From NCBI GenBank assembly GCA_023846275.1, contig CM043878.1, forward strand, positions 6,379,501 through 6,443,500: a stretch of 64,000 nt of DNA, read 5' to 3'. Under the pieces are notes generated by a model. That model was not told where the DNA came from. It did no database searches and was given only the letters and a program-made list of their open reading frames with translations. Both the position numbers and the translations under genes were made by a program. The stretch's first letter is position 1. Each line of letters opens with the position of its first letter. Source of the DNA: Vanilla planifolia (Eukaryota; Streptophyta; Magnoliopsida; Asparagales; Orchidaceae). Of the stretch, positions 25,401-36,962 are shown in pieces.

Positions 25401-26552
25401 CGTGTCATATTAGCTCTACCACACCACTTAAATCATATTTAAACCATCTTGGCTCTAAAACCACTAAGAGAGAATTACATCATGTGGGACAATATGTATT
25501 ATGGTAAATATAATAATTCAAAAATTTAGTCCAAATTAATTGTATAATAAGATTCCAACATCATTTTTAACTAATAATGTAAAAATTAGGCCCCATCTTA
25601 TTTATAATCAAATAATAACACTTAGTTTAGATGAGCTTATTTGAATATATATATATATATATATATATAAGGAAAAGAAGTATAAGGAGGTGCTAAAGGT
25701 AGAGAATAAGAAATGATAATTTATGTAGATAGAAAGTAAAGAAATTTTAATATATATGGAAAACAAAAAGGGTTATATATAGAGAGAGAAGGAAGAATAA
25801 TGGTCTGTGTATGTGTGTGTTATAGATATAAAAAGAGAGATAGAGATAAGAAAAAAAATTTATATCTACACGCACACACACTTTAGAGTAGAAATGTTTG
25901 AGGAATTTATATAGAGAGAGAGAGAGGAGAAACCCAAATATAAATTCCTCTTCTTTTTCTTTATAAACATATATATGTGTATGTATGCATGAGTAACAAA
26001 GAAGAGGATAATTAGGAATTTAGATATATAAAAAATTGTAATAATTAGATGAGAAAATTTTATATATAAAAAAAGAAGATAATGAAATAAAAGAAGTATA
26101 TTTGTGTGTCTGTGTGTGTACAAGCATATATATGTAAAGAAAAAGATAGATTTTATATATATAAAGGGAAGTATAAGGAGGTGTTGGAGGTAAAATATAA
26201 AAAAAGAGAATTTATGTAAATAGAGAGAAAGTAAAAGAATTTTAATATATATTGAGAACAAGAGAAGGTTATATATATAGAGAGAGAGAAGAAAGAATGT
26301 ATGATTTGTATATGCATGTGTTATAAATATAAAAAGAGAGAGAGAAAGGAGAGATAAGAAAGAGAAAAAATTCATATACACACCCATTTTAGTGGAATAG
26401 AAATGTTTAAGGAATTTATATATACTTGTATGTGTGTGTATATATATGAGTAATAAAGAAGAAGATAATTAGGAATTTAGATATATAAAAAATTGTAGTA
26501 TGTGGATGAGAAAGTTTTATATATAAAAAAGAAGATAATAAAATAAAAGAAG

Positions 26553-26586
<34 letters not shown>

Positions 26587-29500
26587 CCTGCGCACGTGCG
26601 TGCGTGTATATATAGTCTCTTGTGAGAAAATCGAGCAAAGAAAAAGGAAAGAAAGAGAAAAGATTTCTAATGTTCCCAACAATTGAATCTTGTTCTTTAT
26701 GTGAATGAATAGAATTATTTCAATGTAAGTTTGAAGGCAAAATAGCCTAGTTGGGCCTCTATCTTGTTAAATTTCTTCTTTTATGTGGTGTGTTGTTGTC
26801 TTAGTAATCAAAATTTTTTTCTAAATACCTATGTGCTGTGCAGCATGAACCCTTTACCTTGAAAGATGTTGACAATGGTCCCAAAGGTGAGAGGTAACGA
26901 GACTAGCAATGAGGAGGGTTTGCCATGCACTTATGGCGCATGATACATTGTCAAAAAAGGGTTTTGGTGTTTTTTGTGTTGTTATTCTTTTTTTTGCATA
27001 AAATAGAAATGTTGCTTTTTTCTGGTCATAACAAATGCAACGAGTCTTCGACTATGTTTAGTAAAAATAAAAAACATTGACATCATCAAAATGTTTCACA
27101 TGGAGATCCGTTTATAGTCGATTGGAGATGGTGAAGCAAATTCCAATAGAATATAAGATAGGAACATTGTAGTATGCATCATACTCAATGAGGATGTGAA
27201 GGAGCACATACAAAATTCTAAGGATGATCGCGAAAAGAAACTTCCAAGGAATTATAACGGAGAAATACATGTGGGTGGTAATTGGGATAACGAAAAGGGC
27301 ATCAACATCCCTTACCCGACCCCACTACCAATTTCATGGATTCTCCACTTGATCATATGAGGATTGTCTTCTATACATCAACATTGGCACTAGATTTGGA
27401 AAATTAATAAAAAAAACTCTCAAAGTGTACTTATTTACTCAAAAATCTTAAAAAGATAAAAATAAACTTAATTTTGTATGTGTGTGTGTGTTTGTGTGTG
27501 TTTGCACGTGCGTGTGCGTGTGTGTGGAGGTAGGATGAAAATTCTACAATGAGAAATGGCTTGGTAATGTTAAGGATGACGATGTAAGCAGATCTAAATT
27601 GCACCTCAGATCTTCGGATTGCAACGTGAATGAATTTAGATCTTAACCTAGAGATCTAAACAAATGCATGAGATAAAATTCTAATTTTGATAAGAGGTTA
27701 TGCCAAGTAACAAAATCATCTTCTTCTATTCAGTGATATTTTTTTTAAATAGATTATAATATTAAATCTTAACTCAAAAACAAAATAATAAAGATACTCC
27801 AATATAATAAAATAATAATAAAAATGAAAAAATAAGAAAATATCCAAAAATGAATAAGACTCCAATGGGTCTTATAAATGATCTATTATATCCTAATAAT
27901 GAATTGAATAAAGAAAAATCAATGTGGTCGACTAGATCAGTTTAGTATAAAGAACCTGAGACTTGCATATGGTACACTATTTTTGACGTACAATATATCT
28001 AGGTCATTTGAGCAGCGGATGGCACGTAGAGAATTATATCTAAAGTCGTTATTCATGTATTATACATATCTATCTACGTACAATATATATAACATTAAAT
28101 GAACGATAAAAACACGATTTGTTAATATCATAGTAGAAGCCCAATGCTTGTATATTGCACGTTATTGTTTACGTACAGTACGCCTAATTGAGGATGAACA
28201 ATCTGCATAATAAACTGAAGGAAATATGTGATTGGATTATGGTACGTTATTTATTGATGTATGGTTGCACCAAATTGTTACCAACCTATTGTACGTATTT
28301 TGTGATGTAATATAGTATAGAAGCCAAAATACACAATGGCTAGTTTGATTGGCTTAGAAAGTTTATTATAGCATTGATATGACTATTGTAAGCTATTTGA
28401 GGGAGTTTGTTAGGATTTAGTGATTATGTGAATCCTAAAAAACAACATAATTGATTCATGAAAAATTAATAAATAATTGATTTTCATTAGGAGATTATCT
28501 TAAGAGCATTTTGTGAGTGTAGTGTGATTATCGTGCAGTATAGATTTATTGGAGATTATGAGAAAAAACCTAGTCGACATCATTGAAGAATTTTAGTGTG
28601 AGCACAAAAGTGTTGGATATTATTGTATCATCTACTCAACCTAATTAAGAGCTCTTAATTTAATTGGTAAAATTATTTTTCAATCTATTAGCTTTTGTAT
28701 ATGTATGCTTAAATCATTTGAAATTATGCTATAAATTTATAGTTGATTTTTTTGTTTTGGTCGAGCTCTAGAATGTTTAATGTGAAGTTTTGGATATAAA
28801 TTGACTCAATTTTGGGTTGTTTATCATAGAGTGTCGATTGTACTTTTTTCGTCAAAATACTTATTTGTAATAGGTTTTTTCACCTGGTTGTGACAAAGGA
28901 GTGAAGAAAGAAAGGAAACCCAATATCATCTCAAGGGTTTAAAGCTAAACCACGTAAAATGATGTCGTATTCTCTTTATTTACTCTGCATTTATATATTC
29001 TTACTCTTTTGCAACCTTTAAATAGCTATGCAAAGTTCAAAAGGAATCTTTAATTATCCTTTCAAAATAAAAAGAAAAATTGCACAACTAGACAAATAAT
29101 AGAATAAGGCTGTACATAAACTCTTGGTCTAATACCATTATCTTGTATGTTATGAATATTGATAACATAGATTAGACAAACAGGATCAAATATGACCTTA
29201 AATTGTTTGATATTTTCAAAGGTTGTAAAATATATACCCTTGGAGGATAGTTCAACTGAAGTGGAAAACTCTAATATAATTTTCATATGACGAATGTGAT
29301 TATTTATTAATTCATTATTTATATGTGATGGAAGATAATTTGTATGTATTTCATATCTATTAGGTATATAAATGATAAAGAAGGATAGTCTTCTAAGGAG
29401 ATAAAGATATAAAAATTAAATTAAACAAGCTATCAAATTTTTAATGATAAGTGAATAGTTTAATCACCAATAATGTCATAATCTTTGCTAAGCATTTGAA

Positions 29501-32500
29501 GTTTTGGTACCATAGCTAGTGGAGTGATCTGAAAAACACTTTGGAAAGTTGTCTCAGATTAACCTGAAAATAAGCTAGTTTTTTGGGCTTGTCTCAGCTG
29601 CTAATAGCTTGAGGTCAGACTAGGGCCGTGTGGATCAACATTGGTTTGTGCACGTGTAGTGCATGTGCTAGTTTGGCATGCTAGTCCAATCTGGATCAAC
29701 ATTGGGTTCATTGCACTAAGGTTTCCTCCTTTGCCTAGTCAATTACTTCTAATGCAAAGGTGACAATGGGTTTCATGAAGAGTACGGGTAGTTAGGGCAC
29801 ATGATGAATATGGGCACACATAAGTTCAGGTGTGGATGCGGCGAAGGTGTGGTGATTGAAAATGAGTGTGGAAGCAAAGAGACGACTACTAGCAAAGTAG
29901 TTGTCCGCATGTGACTTAAAGCGAGGTAGCCATAGGTGGGCATAATGGTTTGTGAAGGCCAGCAAATTATTTTTAGGGGGACAATGGTCGAAATGACTAA
30001 TAATGGAGGTGGCAGAACATTGTGATGGTTAGAGCACCACAAAAGAGGTTTTGATATCAAATTGATGGAGAATGTTATAAGAAAAAAATCCTATAGCTTA
30101 ATGTAGATTTCTTCTGATACCACATTGATGATGAAAAAGGTAGCAATGCATCCTACAATTGGATCACAATTGGGCTTTGATGCCAAATTGATTGTGAAAG
30201 TAGGTAGGATGAAAATCTTATAGTGGTTTTTGGTGTGGAAGAAAGCGGCGATAAGGATGATGGCGATGGTGGAGGTAGACCTAAATCGCAACTTGTATAT
30301 ATTCGAATCGCAAGTTAAAGAAACTTAGATCGCAACACAGGGATACGTATGCATGTACAAGATAAAACTGCAGCTTCAAGAAACGGCAATGTCAAGTCGA
30401 AAATTTTTCTTTTTTCATTCAATAGTATGGCTTTAAATAGATAATGTTAAACTTAGACTTAGAGACAAAATAATGAAAATACCTCTATGTAATAAAATAA
30501 TAATAAAAAGTACACAAATAAGAAAATATCTAGAAATGAATAAATATCCTATGGATCTTATACATGACCCACTATAATGTACTAATGGATTAAAAAATTG
30601 CACAAAAAAAATAAATATGGCCCACTAGAACATTATTCGCTTGATATAGTTTGTCTTATATCATGAAATATAGATTCATGATTAAGGTAAGTGGCAAAGT
30701 TTCAAAGAACTTTTGCATGGGGTTAAATCTTGTTTTTTGCCATTGTTGGATTAAAAGCTATACTTGTATCTACATTCTTGCTCTTATGCATACATGTGTC
30801 ATCTCATTAAAGTGCACTTAGACATGTTGAGAAATGTTACCCAAAAAGCCTAAGTTAACAAGCATTAATTAATCTAGTATTAATCAAACCTACATCTTGC
30901 TTAGATTAATCAAATTAGATGCATTTGAATGTGGATCATGTAAGAATCATGCAAAAGCTTTAATTTATGAATGTTTTTGTTAAATGCTTCATGCAAGTCC
31001 TAATTTAAATATGAAGTATTTTGAATAGAGTAATTCAATTGGAATGCATAAAGCTACTTGTTCATACAATACTTTATGCAGTTTGTATATGCCAAAAGGA
31101 GATTAGTCAAATACATCAACTCAATGGCTTTGCTTTAGCCTTAACATAAAATTTTTAATGAGATGTTCATGCATTTGTCTAGCTTACAATACGTCTTTCA
31201 TATTTTGAAAGTACATCAGATGAAGCTTAAGGTACACCATAAGTGCTAAGCCTCAGTTGAGCCTTACGTTCGATACATCTTGATCAACATGTGGTATGTG
31301 AAGCAAAAGCTAACCGTTTGCTCATGGTATGTGATTTTACACGTAAGTTATATCTAGTTCAAAAGTAGTAATACGTGAGTTAGATTAAAGGTGCACTATG
31401 CAAATTTTGCTATTTGAGTAAATAACATATAATATATATTAATTAACGTACAATATATCTAGTTTACCATAATAAGCCAATGGGCCTCAACAGTTAGTGT
31501 AGATTTTGCCCAAATGTTTACATGAACATGGACTTTATATAGCAACATTTAATTATGGGATGAGGGAAGTCTAACATCTAGTTTGCTTCTATAAATATCC
31601 TCTAAATATAAAGAATTAAGTCAATTATTTAAGAAAAAGCATTTTGGTAAAATCTATGAAAGAGCTTTGCATTGGCAAACCCTGAAGTGATCTTCCTCCC
31701 ATTATTGCTTGCATTCATCATTCCATTGGGAGGAAAAAGAAAGTTTTGGCCTCTAGTTTCTGTATAAACTTCATCCACATTAGAAGGATATAGAAAGTGC
31801 ATTGCTGAAAGGTTTTATTTATCCATTGCTTGTTGCATTAACACACCCTCTTCATACACAACTTGTTGCTCAACTTGGGTTACTCGGTTTAATTTAATGT
31901 GTGGTTTTCATTGTTTTATTTCTTAGGCATATTGAGTGGTATTTTAGGAATTGTCTTGTGTGAGATTGTGTTTGTAAAGGTTGAGTTTGAGTCAAAAAAG
32001 ATCTAAAGAGGGTTATGTTTGTTCCCAAGAAAAAGTAATGAGGTTAAAGTTGAGCTTTGAAAAACTTACGTTAGATAGATTATTTCAACTTCTTAAAAAA
32101 TTAAGCAAAATATTAGAATTGAGTCTTATAAAAAGCCAAGAGTGGTTTAGTTTTAGCTCAGGAAAAAAACTCCAGAATTTATGTTTAAGCCTCAATGAAA
32201 AAGACACCTGTAATTAGTTTTCTTTCAACTGTAGCTAAAGAGTGAAAGGAAATTATTAGGCTTAAGTTTGTTGATTAAGGGTGGATGTAGGTTCAATTGG
32301 GTTGAAAAATTTGTGTTCTTTACTTTATGCATTTACTTTTACTTGTAGCTAGATATTTAAATTAACATAATCATATCAAAATTATAGTTTCTACTTAAAT
32401 GCAGTACTTTGAGGAAGAATTTTGAAAAATAATGTTTACTCCATTCAACCCTCTCTTGTGCATAAGTGATCCATACAAGAGCTTTAATTCAAACTTCTTT

Positions 32501-33605
32501 AAACCTGCATCTGATATTGCATCATCTCACGTGACCTATCATAATACTTATGAACAATCTCCATTAGAAGTCAGCAGGAAAGAACAAATAATTGAAGTGG
32601 TATATGGCATGGATATTAAAGCAATTGATGGAAACATTCCATCACATCGGAAATAAGGAAGGTAATATTTGCTATTTAAGTGATGGAAACTATATTAGCA
32701 TTATTGTCTAGTATTGCTACAAATATATGGGTTGTAATATTTATGTCCTTTGGGCAGGCTAAACTAACCACCTTGCGTCTCACCAACTTGCATGTACTCA
32801 ATTCATCCCGTTTATGTACCGATAGTTAAACAAATCATTTTTTTTTTCTTCACGTTGGTAACTATGTTATATGGGTTGAATGCCCTTTTATTTTAAATGG
32901 CCACGTTCAGATTTAGTGTAACCTAAGATGGTTGACGAGAACATGGCCCATTAAATCAAATTGACAATCCAACTCAATGTGTATTGATCAAACTGGTGCT
33001 CCCCATTGGAGTTTGAGATTGTACTAGTAATTCTCTAATTCCTTTAAATGCAGTTAATTTACCTATCAGGTGTCTTGTCGTAGAAAACCACGATGAAAAG
33101 CTCCATTATCTATGATGCTTGACTTGAGGTAGCACGAAGAATGTCGTGATAATGCACTTAAAATGATACTTCGTTACCTCTAAGTTTGATCCATTCGAAA
33201 TCCCTGCCTTGCCTTCACGCCTTGCTCTACCCTGCTGCAGATGAGAGCGTGGTTGCTCTGGCAAATGGATGCTCTCGGCTTCGATCCCTCGGCTTATATT
33301 ATTGCCAGAACATCACCGACCGGGCAATGTACTCTCTGGCAAACAGCCTTGCGAAGAGCAAGCAATGTTCTTGTACTCCGGTCCAAGGGAACGACGATGA
33401 AGAAGGCCTTATGAACCTCAACATCAGCCAGTGCACTGCCCTGACTCCACCTGCTGTTCAGGCGGTCTGCGACTCGTTCCCAGCTCTGCACACCTGTCCT
33501 GAGAGGCATTCTCTCATCATCAGCGGCTGCCTGAGCCTCACGTCGGTGCACTGTGCTTGTGCCTTCCAGGCTCATCGTCCGGGAAGGGCAGGGCTCTCCC
33601 ACTAA
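19455..33605 (+). CDS. SKP2A: F-box/LRR protein, SKP2A/SKP2B-like
   Basis: This gene encodes the substrate receptor of an SCF ubiquitin ligase. In Arabidopsis, SKP2A/B turn over cell-cycle regulators such as E2FC/DPB, and SKP2A binds auxin. Coding exons are 19455-19696, 20378-20726, 20801-20942 and 33241-33605. Every junction is GT-AG and the phases agree, giving 365 residues (Arabidopsis SKP2A has 360). The F-box spans about residues 33-75 (ITGWKDLPMELLLRIL...). About ten leucine-rich repeats follow, with words such as LNISGCTSFSDTAL, LNLGWCEGVTDKGV and LGLYYCQNITDRAM. The tail keeps the family signature ALHTC.ERHSL and VHCAC..QAHR. The first ATG of the exon was chosen because it is the nearest upstream of the F-box. 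The third intron is unusually long at 12,298 bp. Exon 4 is much richer in G+C than exons 2 and 3. SKP2A versus SKP2B cannot be decided. Confidence 0.93.
24565..25080 (+). pseudogene. Ty3/gypsy reverse transcriptase fragment
   Basis: The frame at 24,576-24,785 reads GLKITGATYQ.M, a close match to the gypsy motif GLKNAGATYQ. YVND follows at 24,678-24,689 in place of the catalytic YVDD, so the first aspartate is lost. Downstream, in broken frames, are C-FGTS-KFLGYMV--RIQANP (24,788-24,870) and a KKSK-Q-IEDCEKPSKSLK-like stretch (24,975-25,045). These correspond to the end of the RT and the start of the connection/RNase H region. Only about 0.5 kb is left, with several frameshifts and stops. It lies in the sense direction of the host gene. 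Confidence 0.75.
25645..25669. repeat. (AT)n microsatellite
   Basis: About 25 bp of AT repeat at the left border of the larger tandem duplication. Confidence 0.9.
25670..26570. repeat. Tandem duplication of about 490 bp, purine-rich
   Basis: AGTATAAGGAGGTG occurs at 25,679 and 26,170 (491 bp apart). The following blocks recur in order: TTTTAATATATATGGAAAACA or TTGAGAACA, GGTTATATATAGAGAGAGA, GAATTTATATA, GATAATTAGGAATTTAGATA, and GAAGATAATGAAATAAAAGAAGTATA. Copy 2 is shorter by about 35 bp. Both copies carry (GA), (TG) and (TA) tracts. The minus-strand frames here are repeat translations. Confidence 0.8.
27477..27530. repeat. (GT)n tract
   Basis: An imperfect GT-rich tract with GCAC/GCGT interruptions, next to the lower LTR copy of element C. 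Confidence 0.85.
27960..28275. repeat. Decayed tandem repeat, about 90-bp unit
   Basis: GACGTACAATA (about 27,985), TACGTACAATA (about 28,075), TACGTACAGTA (about 28,172) and TGATGTATGGT (about 28,256) recur every 84-97 bp. Each is preceded by a GCTTG.ATAT.G.AC.TTATT-like block. A further single copy of ACGTACAATATATCTAG is near 31,447. Confidence 0.5.
30046..30200 (-). repeat. Three primer-binding-like motifs in a 62-bp tandem repeat
   Basis: TTTGATATCAAATTGATGGAG (about 30,051), TCTGATACCACATTGATGATG (about 30,113) and TTTGATGCCAAATTGATTGTG (about 30,175) are spaced about 62 bp. Read on the minus strand, each carries a version of the TGGTATCA primer-binding core. They sit at the boundary between the upper LTR and the inside of element C. 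Confidence 0.5.
31300..32490 (+). repeat. LTR remnant, plus strand
   Basis: The order of features resembles the U3-R-U5 end of a plant copia/gypsy LTR: GGGTGGATGTAGGTTCAATTGG (32,280-32,301), a T-rich stretch with TTGTGTTCTTTACTTTATGC, then CCATTCAACCCTCTCTTG (32,442-32,459). The call rests on resemblance to such LTRs and no partner copy was found. The short open frames here (31,981-32,217 and 32,432-32,656) do not look like protein. Confidence 0.3.
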
Positions 33606-34426
33606 GCATCGAGAACCAAAGTTTAATGGTCGAGTGCCCATGAAAGGGGCTTAGGTCGTCTTGTGTACATATCAGTCACCAAACAGTTTCCGGGTGCTGT
33701 TTTGCAAACGAACGCCCAAGGGACTTTTGAGTGTGTTTTAAAGTACAGTTGCTTGTTCTAACTTCTTTTGTCCATCAGAGAAGGCGAAGTGTATGATTAG
33801 GTCAATGCAGATCAAGGGATGAGTTGTATTGGTGATATTCCTGCTCTGCTAGTTTGTTTGTGCAACTTGGATCCTTAGAATATTGGCGGAACATGTCGAC
33901 TATAAATATTGTATATAAGTAGCATTGTTGGCCTTTTTTGTGTGGAGGGATTTATTTGGACAGAAGGTGCAAGGGAGATGTTATTAATTTATGTAAAAGT
34001 GCTTTAAAGATAATGAATATTTTGTTTGGATATTTATAATTAATACTATTAGAAGTTATGATTTCATTGTTTAAAAAATTATATTTAAATATTATTTACA
34101 TTTGAATGATTTGTAAATGTTAGATTTTTTATTATTGAAAAATAAAATATACATTATTTAAATAAATGATATTGAATTAAATGATTAAAAAGCCAAATAT
34201 TTACATTATATTGACATTTGGATGGTATTGTGTTTAGATGTCAATGGCTTTTAAATGATAGTAATAGGTAGTTAATTTAGTAATTTTTTAGATATTAATA
34301 TCTAAATGTTAATTTCATCTAGATATTATTTAGATGTTAATATTATGTAATCTATTTTGATGGATATTTAATTGAGTATTTTTTTGGATGATAGTAATAT
34401 CTAAATTCTAATATTTTTTTGTAAGG
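33606..34426. other. 3' flank of SKP2-like gene and AT-rich spacer
   Basis: The first 300-400 bp (to about 33,960) keep moderate GC content and are probably 3' untranslated sequence; the exact poly(A) site is not evident. From about 34,000 to 34,420 the DNA is very AT-rich, with repeated ATATCTAAAT-type words in both orientations, possibly a decayed small transposon. Confidence 0.45.
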
Positions 34427-34429
34427 GTG

Positions 34430-34580
34430 ACGAGAAGTTGGTGCAGGGAGCTGGTGACGGGAAGCTGGTGACGGAGTGCTGGTGACGGGAAGCTGGTGAC
34501 GGGAAGCTGGTGAAGGTGGAGCTGGTGAAGGTGAAGTTGGGAAAGGGAAGCTGGTGACGGTGATGGTGACAGGAGACGGA
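34430..34580. repeat. GC-rich minisatellite, about 15-bp unit
   Basis: The unit GGGAAGCTGGTGACG or close variants (GGTGGAGCTGGTGAA) recurs about ten times. It starts abruptly at the end of the AT-rich spacer. Confidence 0.85.
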
Positions 34581-35015
34581 GTACTGGTGGGCCCATGTTA
34601 AATTGGTGGAGACGGGGACTGGAGAAGGAGCGTTGACGGCAGCGACTGGTGGCGGCGTCTGAAGGCGCAGTGCTGGAGGCGCAGGCCGAAGGGCGGGGCA
34701 CTGGGACGGCGCTAATGACTGAAGCAGGTGAATTCGCGGTAAAGACGGAAGGGACAGTGAGCACGTGACAACGGCACTAGTAACGGCTAGTTTGGCGGGC
34801 GTACGCGTGCATCAGGCACGTGCGGGTACCCCTTTTTTCGTTGTGTAGGATCGCCCGGTTATGTGGCTCTGGGAATTCGAATTTGAATTCCTTGGTAGAT
34901 CGTTCTGCGCTGGGGTGCTGGGACAGGATTAAACTGTAATGCTCTCTCGCGGTGCAGGCTACCGGTTCTTCTTCTTGCATGGTTTCGGGACACCTGCAGC
35001 CCTAACGGTAATAAT

Positions 35016-36264
35016 ATGGTGGGAACCAAGGTGAGGAAGAGCAACAGGAAGCTGAGGACTTCTGCGAGCAAATCGCTGGAAAGAGAATGCCACATTTCTG
35101 CAACAGAGGAAAAAGGGGTAGACGCTGAGAAGAATTTCCTCGCTCCTGAAACACTGGCTGAAGAGACAGAGCCATCACTGACTCTATAGACTCATCGTGT
35201 AGTCCGGTGAATGCGGTGGACTCTGTGACAATGCCAGCTGAGGTACCTGAACGTCAGAGACAGGGGGATGGAGACCGGGGGCATAATGTTGCTTATACCA
35301 CGATGGCTGGACTGACAGAGCTGGGGGATGAAGTAAACAAGGCTAAGGAGCGTGCGGGGTGCACGCGACTGGAGGGGACCCAGTGCCCTGATCATGGTGT
35401 TGTTGGGGGGCGATGTGCAGCGCTCCTCTGCATGCTACGGATTTGAAGGCCCAACCCAATAGACTCAGCTTCATGGAAACCCTAATTTCTAAAAGTAACG
35501 TCCCAAGCGGTCGTGTAACATCCTTTGTGCGTCCAGCCACCGTGGACGTAAAGGACCATACAGTGGACATGCCAGACCATGTTGAGAATGAAGATGTCGT
35601 TATGTCCTCGGAAGCATGTTACAGGCGCATTGAATTCCATAAGTTTGATTTGGTCGAGCTAGTATATGGGAATACCCTCCCATTCTTCGTCATCGCGTGG
35701 GTACTGCAGAAGAGATGGGGCCATTATAAGAATTTTAGGATCCTAAATTTGTCCTCCGGTTGCTTCTACTTGCATTTTGACTCCATCTGTGACAGGAATG
35801 AAGGTTGGTTGGGCGGCCCGTGGCAAGTCACAGGTCAAGCCATAGGGCTGGACGTATGGACACATGAATTCAGGTCAAGTGCCGCAACGGCGATGTGTGT
35901 ACCAGTGTGGGTGCGTTTTCCGTGCCTCCCATTAATATACTGGGATGTGGAGAACATCCTGAGAATTGCTAAGGCGATTGGGGAGCCCTTTTTGCTTGAC
36001 GGATGGACCGCTGACATGCAAAGATCTTCATTTGCTAGGGTATGCGTCCGTATGGATCTCTCGAAGCCTCTTAAACATGGCATATGGCTAAGTGGGGAAT
36101 TTGGCAGAGTCTACCAATCCTTCGAGTATGAGGGATTGTCACGGGTATGCTTTAATTGTGGGCATGTTGGTCACCTTGCGAGACAGCGCAGCATGCACAC
36201 GACTCAGGAGGCTGCGCCTGCATGTACATCAGAGATGATGAACAGAGGGAGCGGGGAAGCATGA
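35016..36264 (+). pseudogene. LINE ORF1 (DUF4283 plus zinc knuckle), frameshifted
   Basis: The basic start MVGTKVRKSNRK at 35,016 runs to a stop at 35,187-35,189. The reading continues in a second frame (35,207-35,446) and then a third (35,413-36,264). The third part has the DUF4283 type of plant LINE ORF1 proteins (LNLSSGCFYLHF, GGPWQVTGQAIGLDVWT, PVWVRFPCLPLIYW). A zinc knuckle follows: CFNCGHVGHLARQR, where the last cysteine of CX2CX4HX4C is arginine. The product would bind element RNA in an intact copy. Two frameshifts and the lost cysteine indicate a dead copy. Confidence 0.75.
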
Positions 36265-36962
36265 TGAGGCGACAACAACCAAAACTGCAGTGACTCTTGG
36301 AGTCAATGAGCTTGGAGGTGGATCACTGGAGGCCAAGGAGACGGGCAACTATGACAGGCATGCTACTGAAGCTGAGTGCTCCAGGATTCCTCGAGTGCTG
36401 GTGAAAAACATGTGTGACCTGGAGGAGAAGGGACAAAAGCTGGGCCTGTGGATGCTTGTCCTTCCCCGACACAGGAAGTAGGGCGTAATCGAACACAGAA
36501 GTTCACCAAGCAGGGCGAGCCAAAACTCACGTAAAACCTTAAGAGAAGGGGCTAATGCTAAGGTGGATGCAAGAATGTATGACAGAAAGAGGAGCCTATC
36601 CAAGGCCAGAGGAAGGTACATGGCGAGGCGGGCTTGGTTTCAAGGGTAAAGGAGGACAGGGAGAAGATTCCATGACAAGAGCTCTGATTAAGGAAGCGGG
36701 AACGGAGCAGATTGCGCAGGCAAGAAGGAACAAGGGCAAAAGGCCGTTGCTGGAGGAGAAATATGCGACGGAGGAAACCAAACGCACGGATGGATAGTAC
36801 ACCAAAACGAAGTAGAAGAGTTTCTCCTGGACTATGCTCAGTGGGGCTCAGGGGACACCGGGTTGGAAGATGGAGGCTGCCTCATCAGGGGAGGAGTGTA
36901 TTGGCATGGCTGGACAGAATTATGTGCAGCCACACGGGGGTAATCTTTACAATTATTCGACG

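Larger units (their letters stand above)
27531..30662 (-). mobile_element. Non-coding LTR element (element C) in SKP2 intron
   Basis: Positions 27,531-27,960 and 30,207-30,662 are diverged direct repeats. They share AGGATGAAAAT, AATAGATTATAATATTAAA or AATAGATAATGTTAAAC, AATAAAATAATAATAAAAA, AATAAGAAAATATC.A.AAATGAATAA, and GGGTCTTATAAATGA or GGATCTTATACATGA. On the minus strand a primer-binding-like TGGTATCAGAAG (30,111-30,122) follows the upper repeat by 3 nt, and that repeat would end in CA. This fits a minus-strand LTR element of about 3.1 kb with LTRs near 0.5 kb and no coding region. It lies antisense to the host gene. Confidence 0.55.
20943..33240 (+). other. 12.3-kb third intron of the SKP2-like gene
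   Basis: The donor TG|GTATGC at 20,943 and acceptor TGCTGCAG at 33,240 join ACT-G to AT-GAG, restoring the conserved ITDESVVALAN. Between them lie transposon debris (24,565-25,080; 27,531-30,662; 31,300-32,490), a tandem duplication (25,670-26,570) and AT-rich DNA. The stretch 20,943-24,560 shows no gene or clear repeat. Confidence 0.85.

Noticed and set aside
25866-26682. Minus-strand frames of 173 and 88 residues
   Set aside because: They are translations of the GA/TA/TG-rich tandem duplication and are rich in Leu, Ser, Ile and Tyr runs.
31981-32656. Two plus-strand frames of 78 and 74 residues in the SKP2 intron
   Set aside because: They lie in LTR-like sequence, match nothing, and cannot be added to the SKP2 reading without breaking a conserved repeat.
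34408-34764. 118-residue minus-strand frame, Ser/Pro/His-rich
   Set aside because: Produced by the 15-bp minisatellite; no conserved domain.
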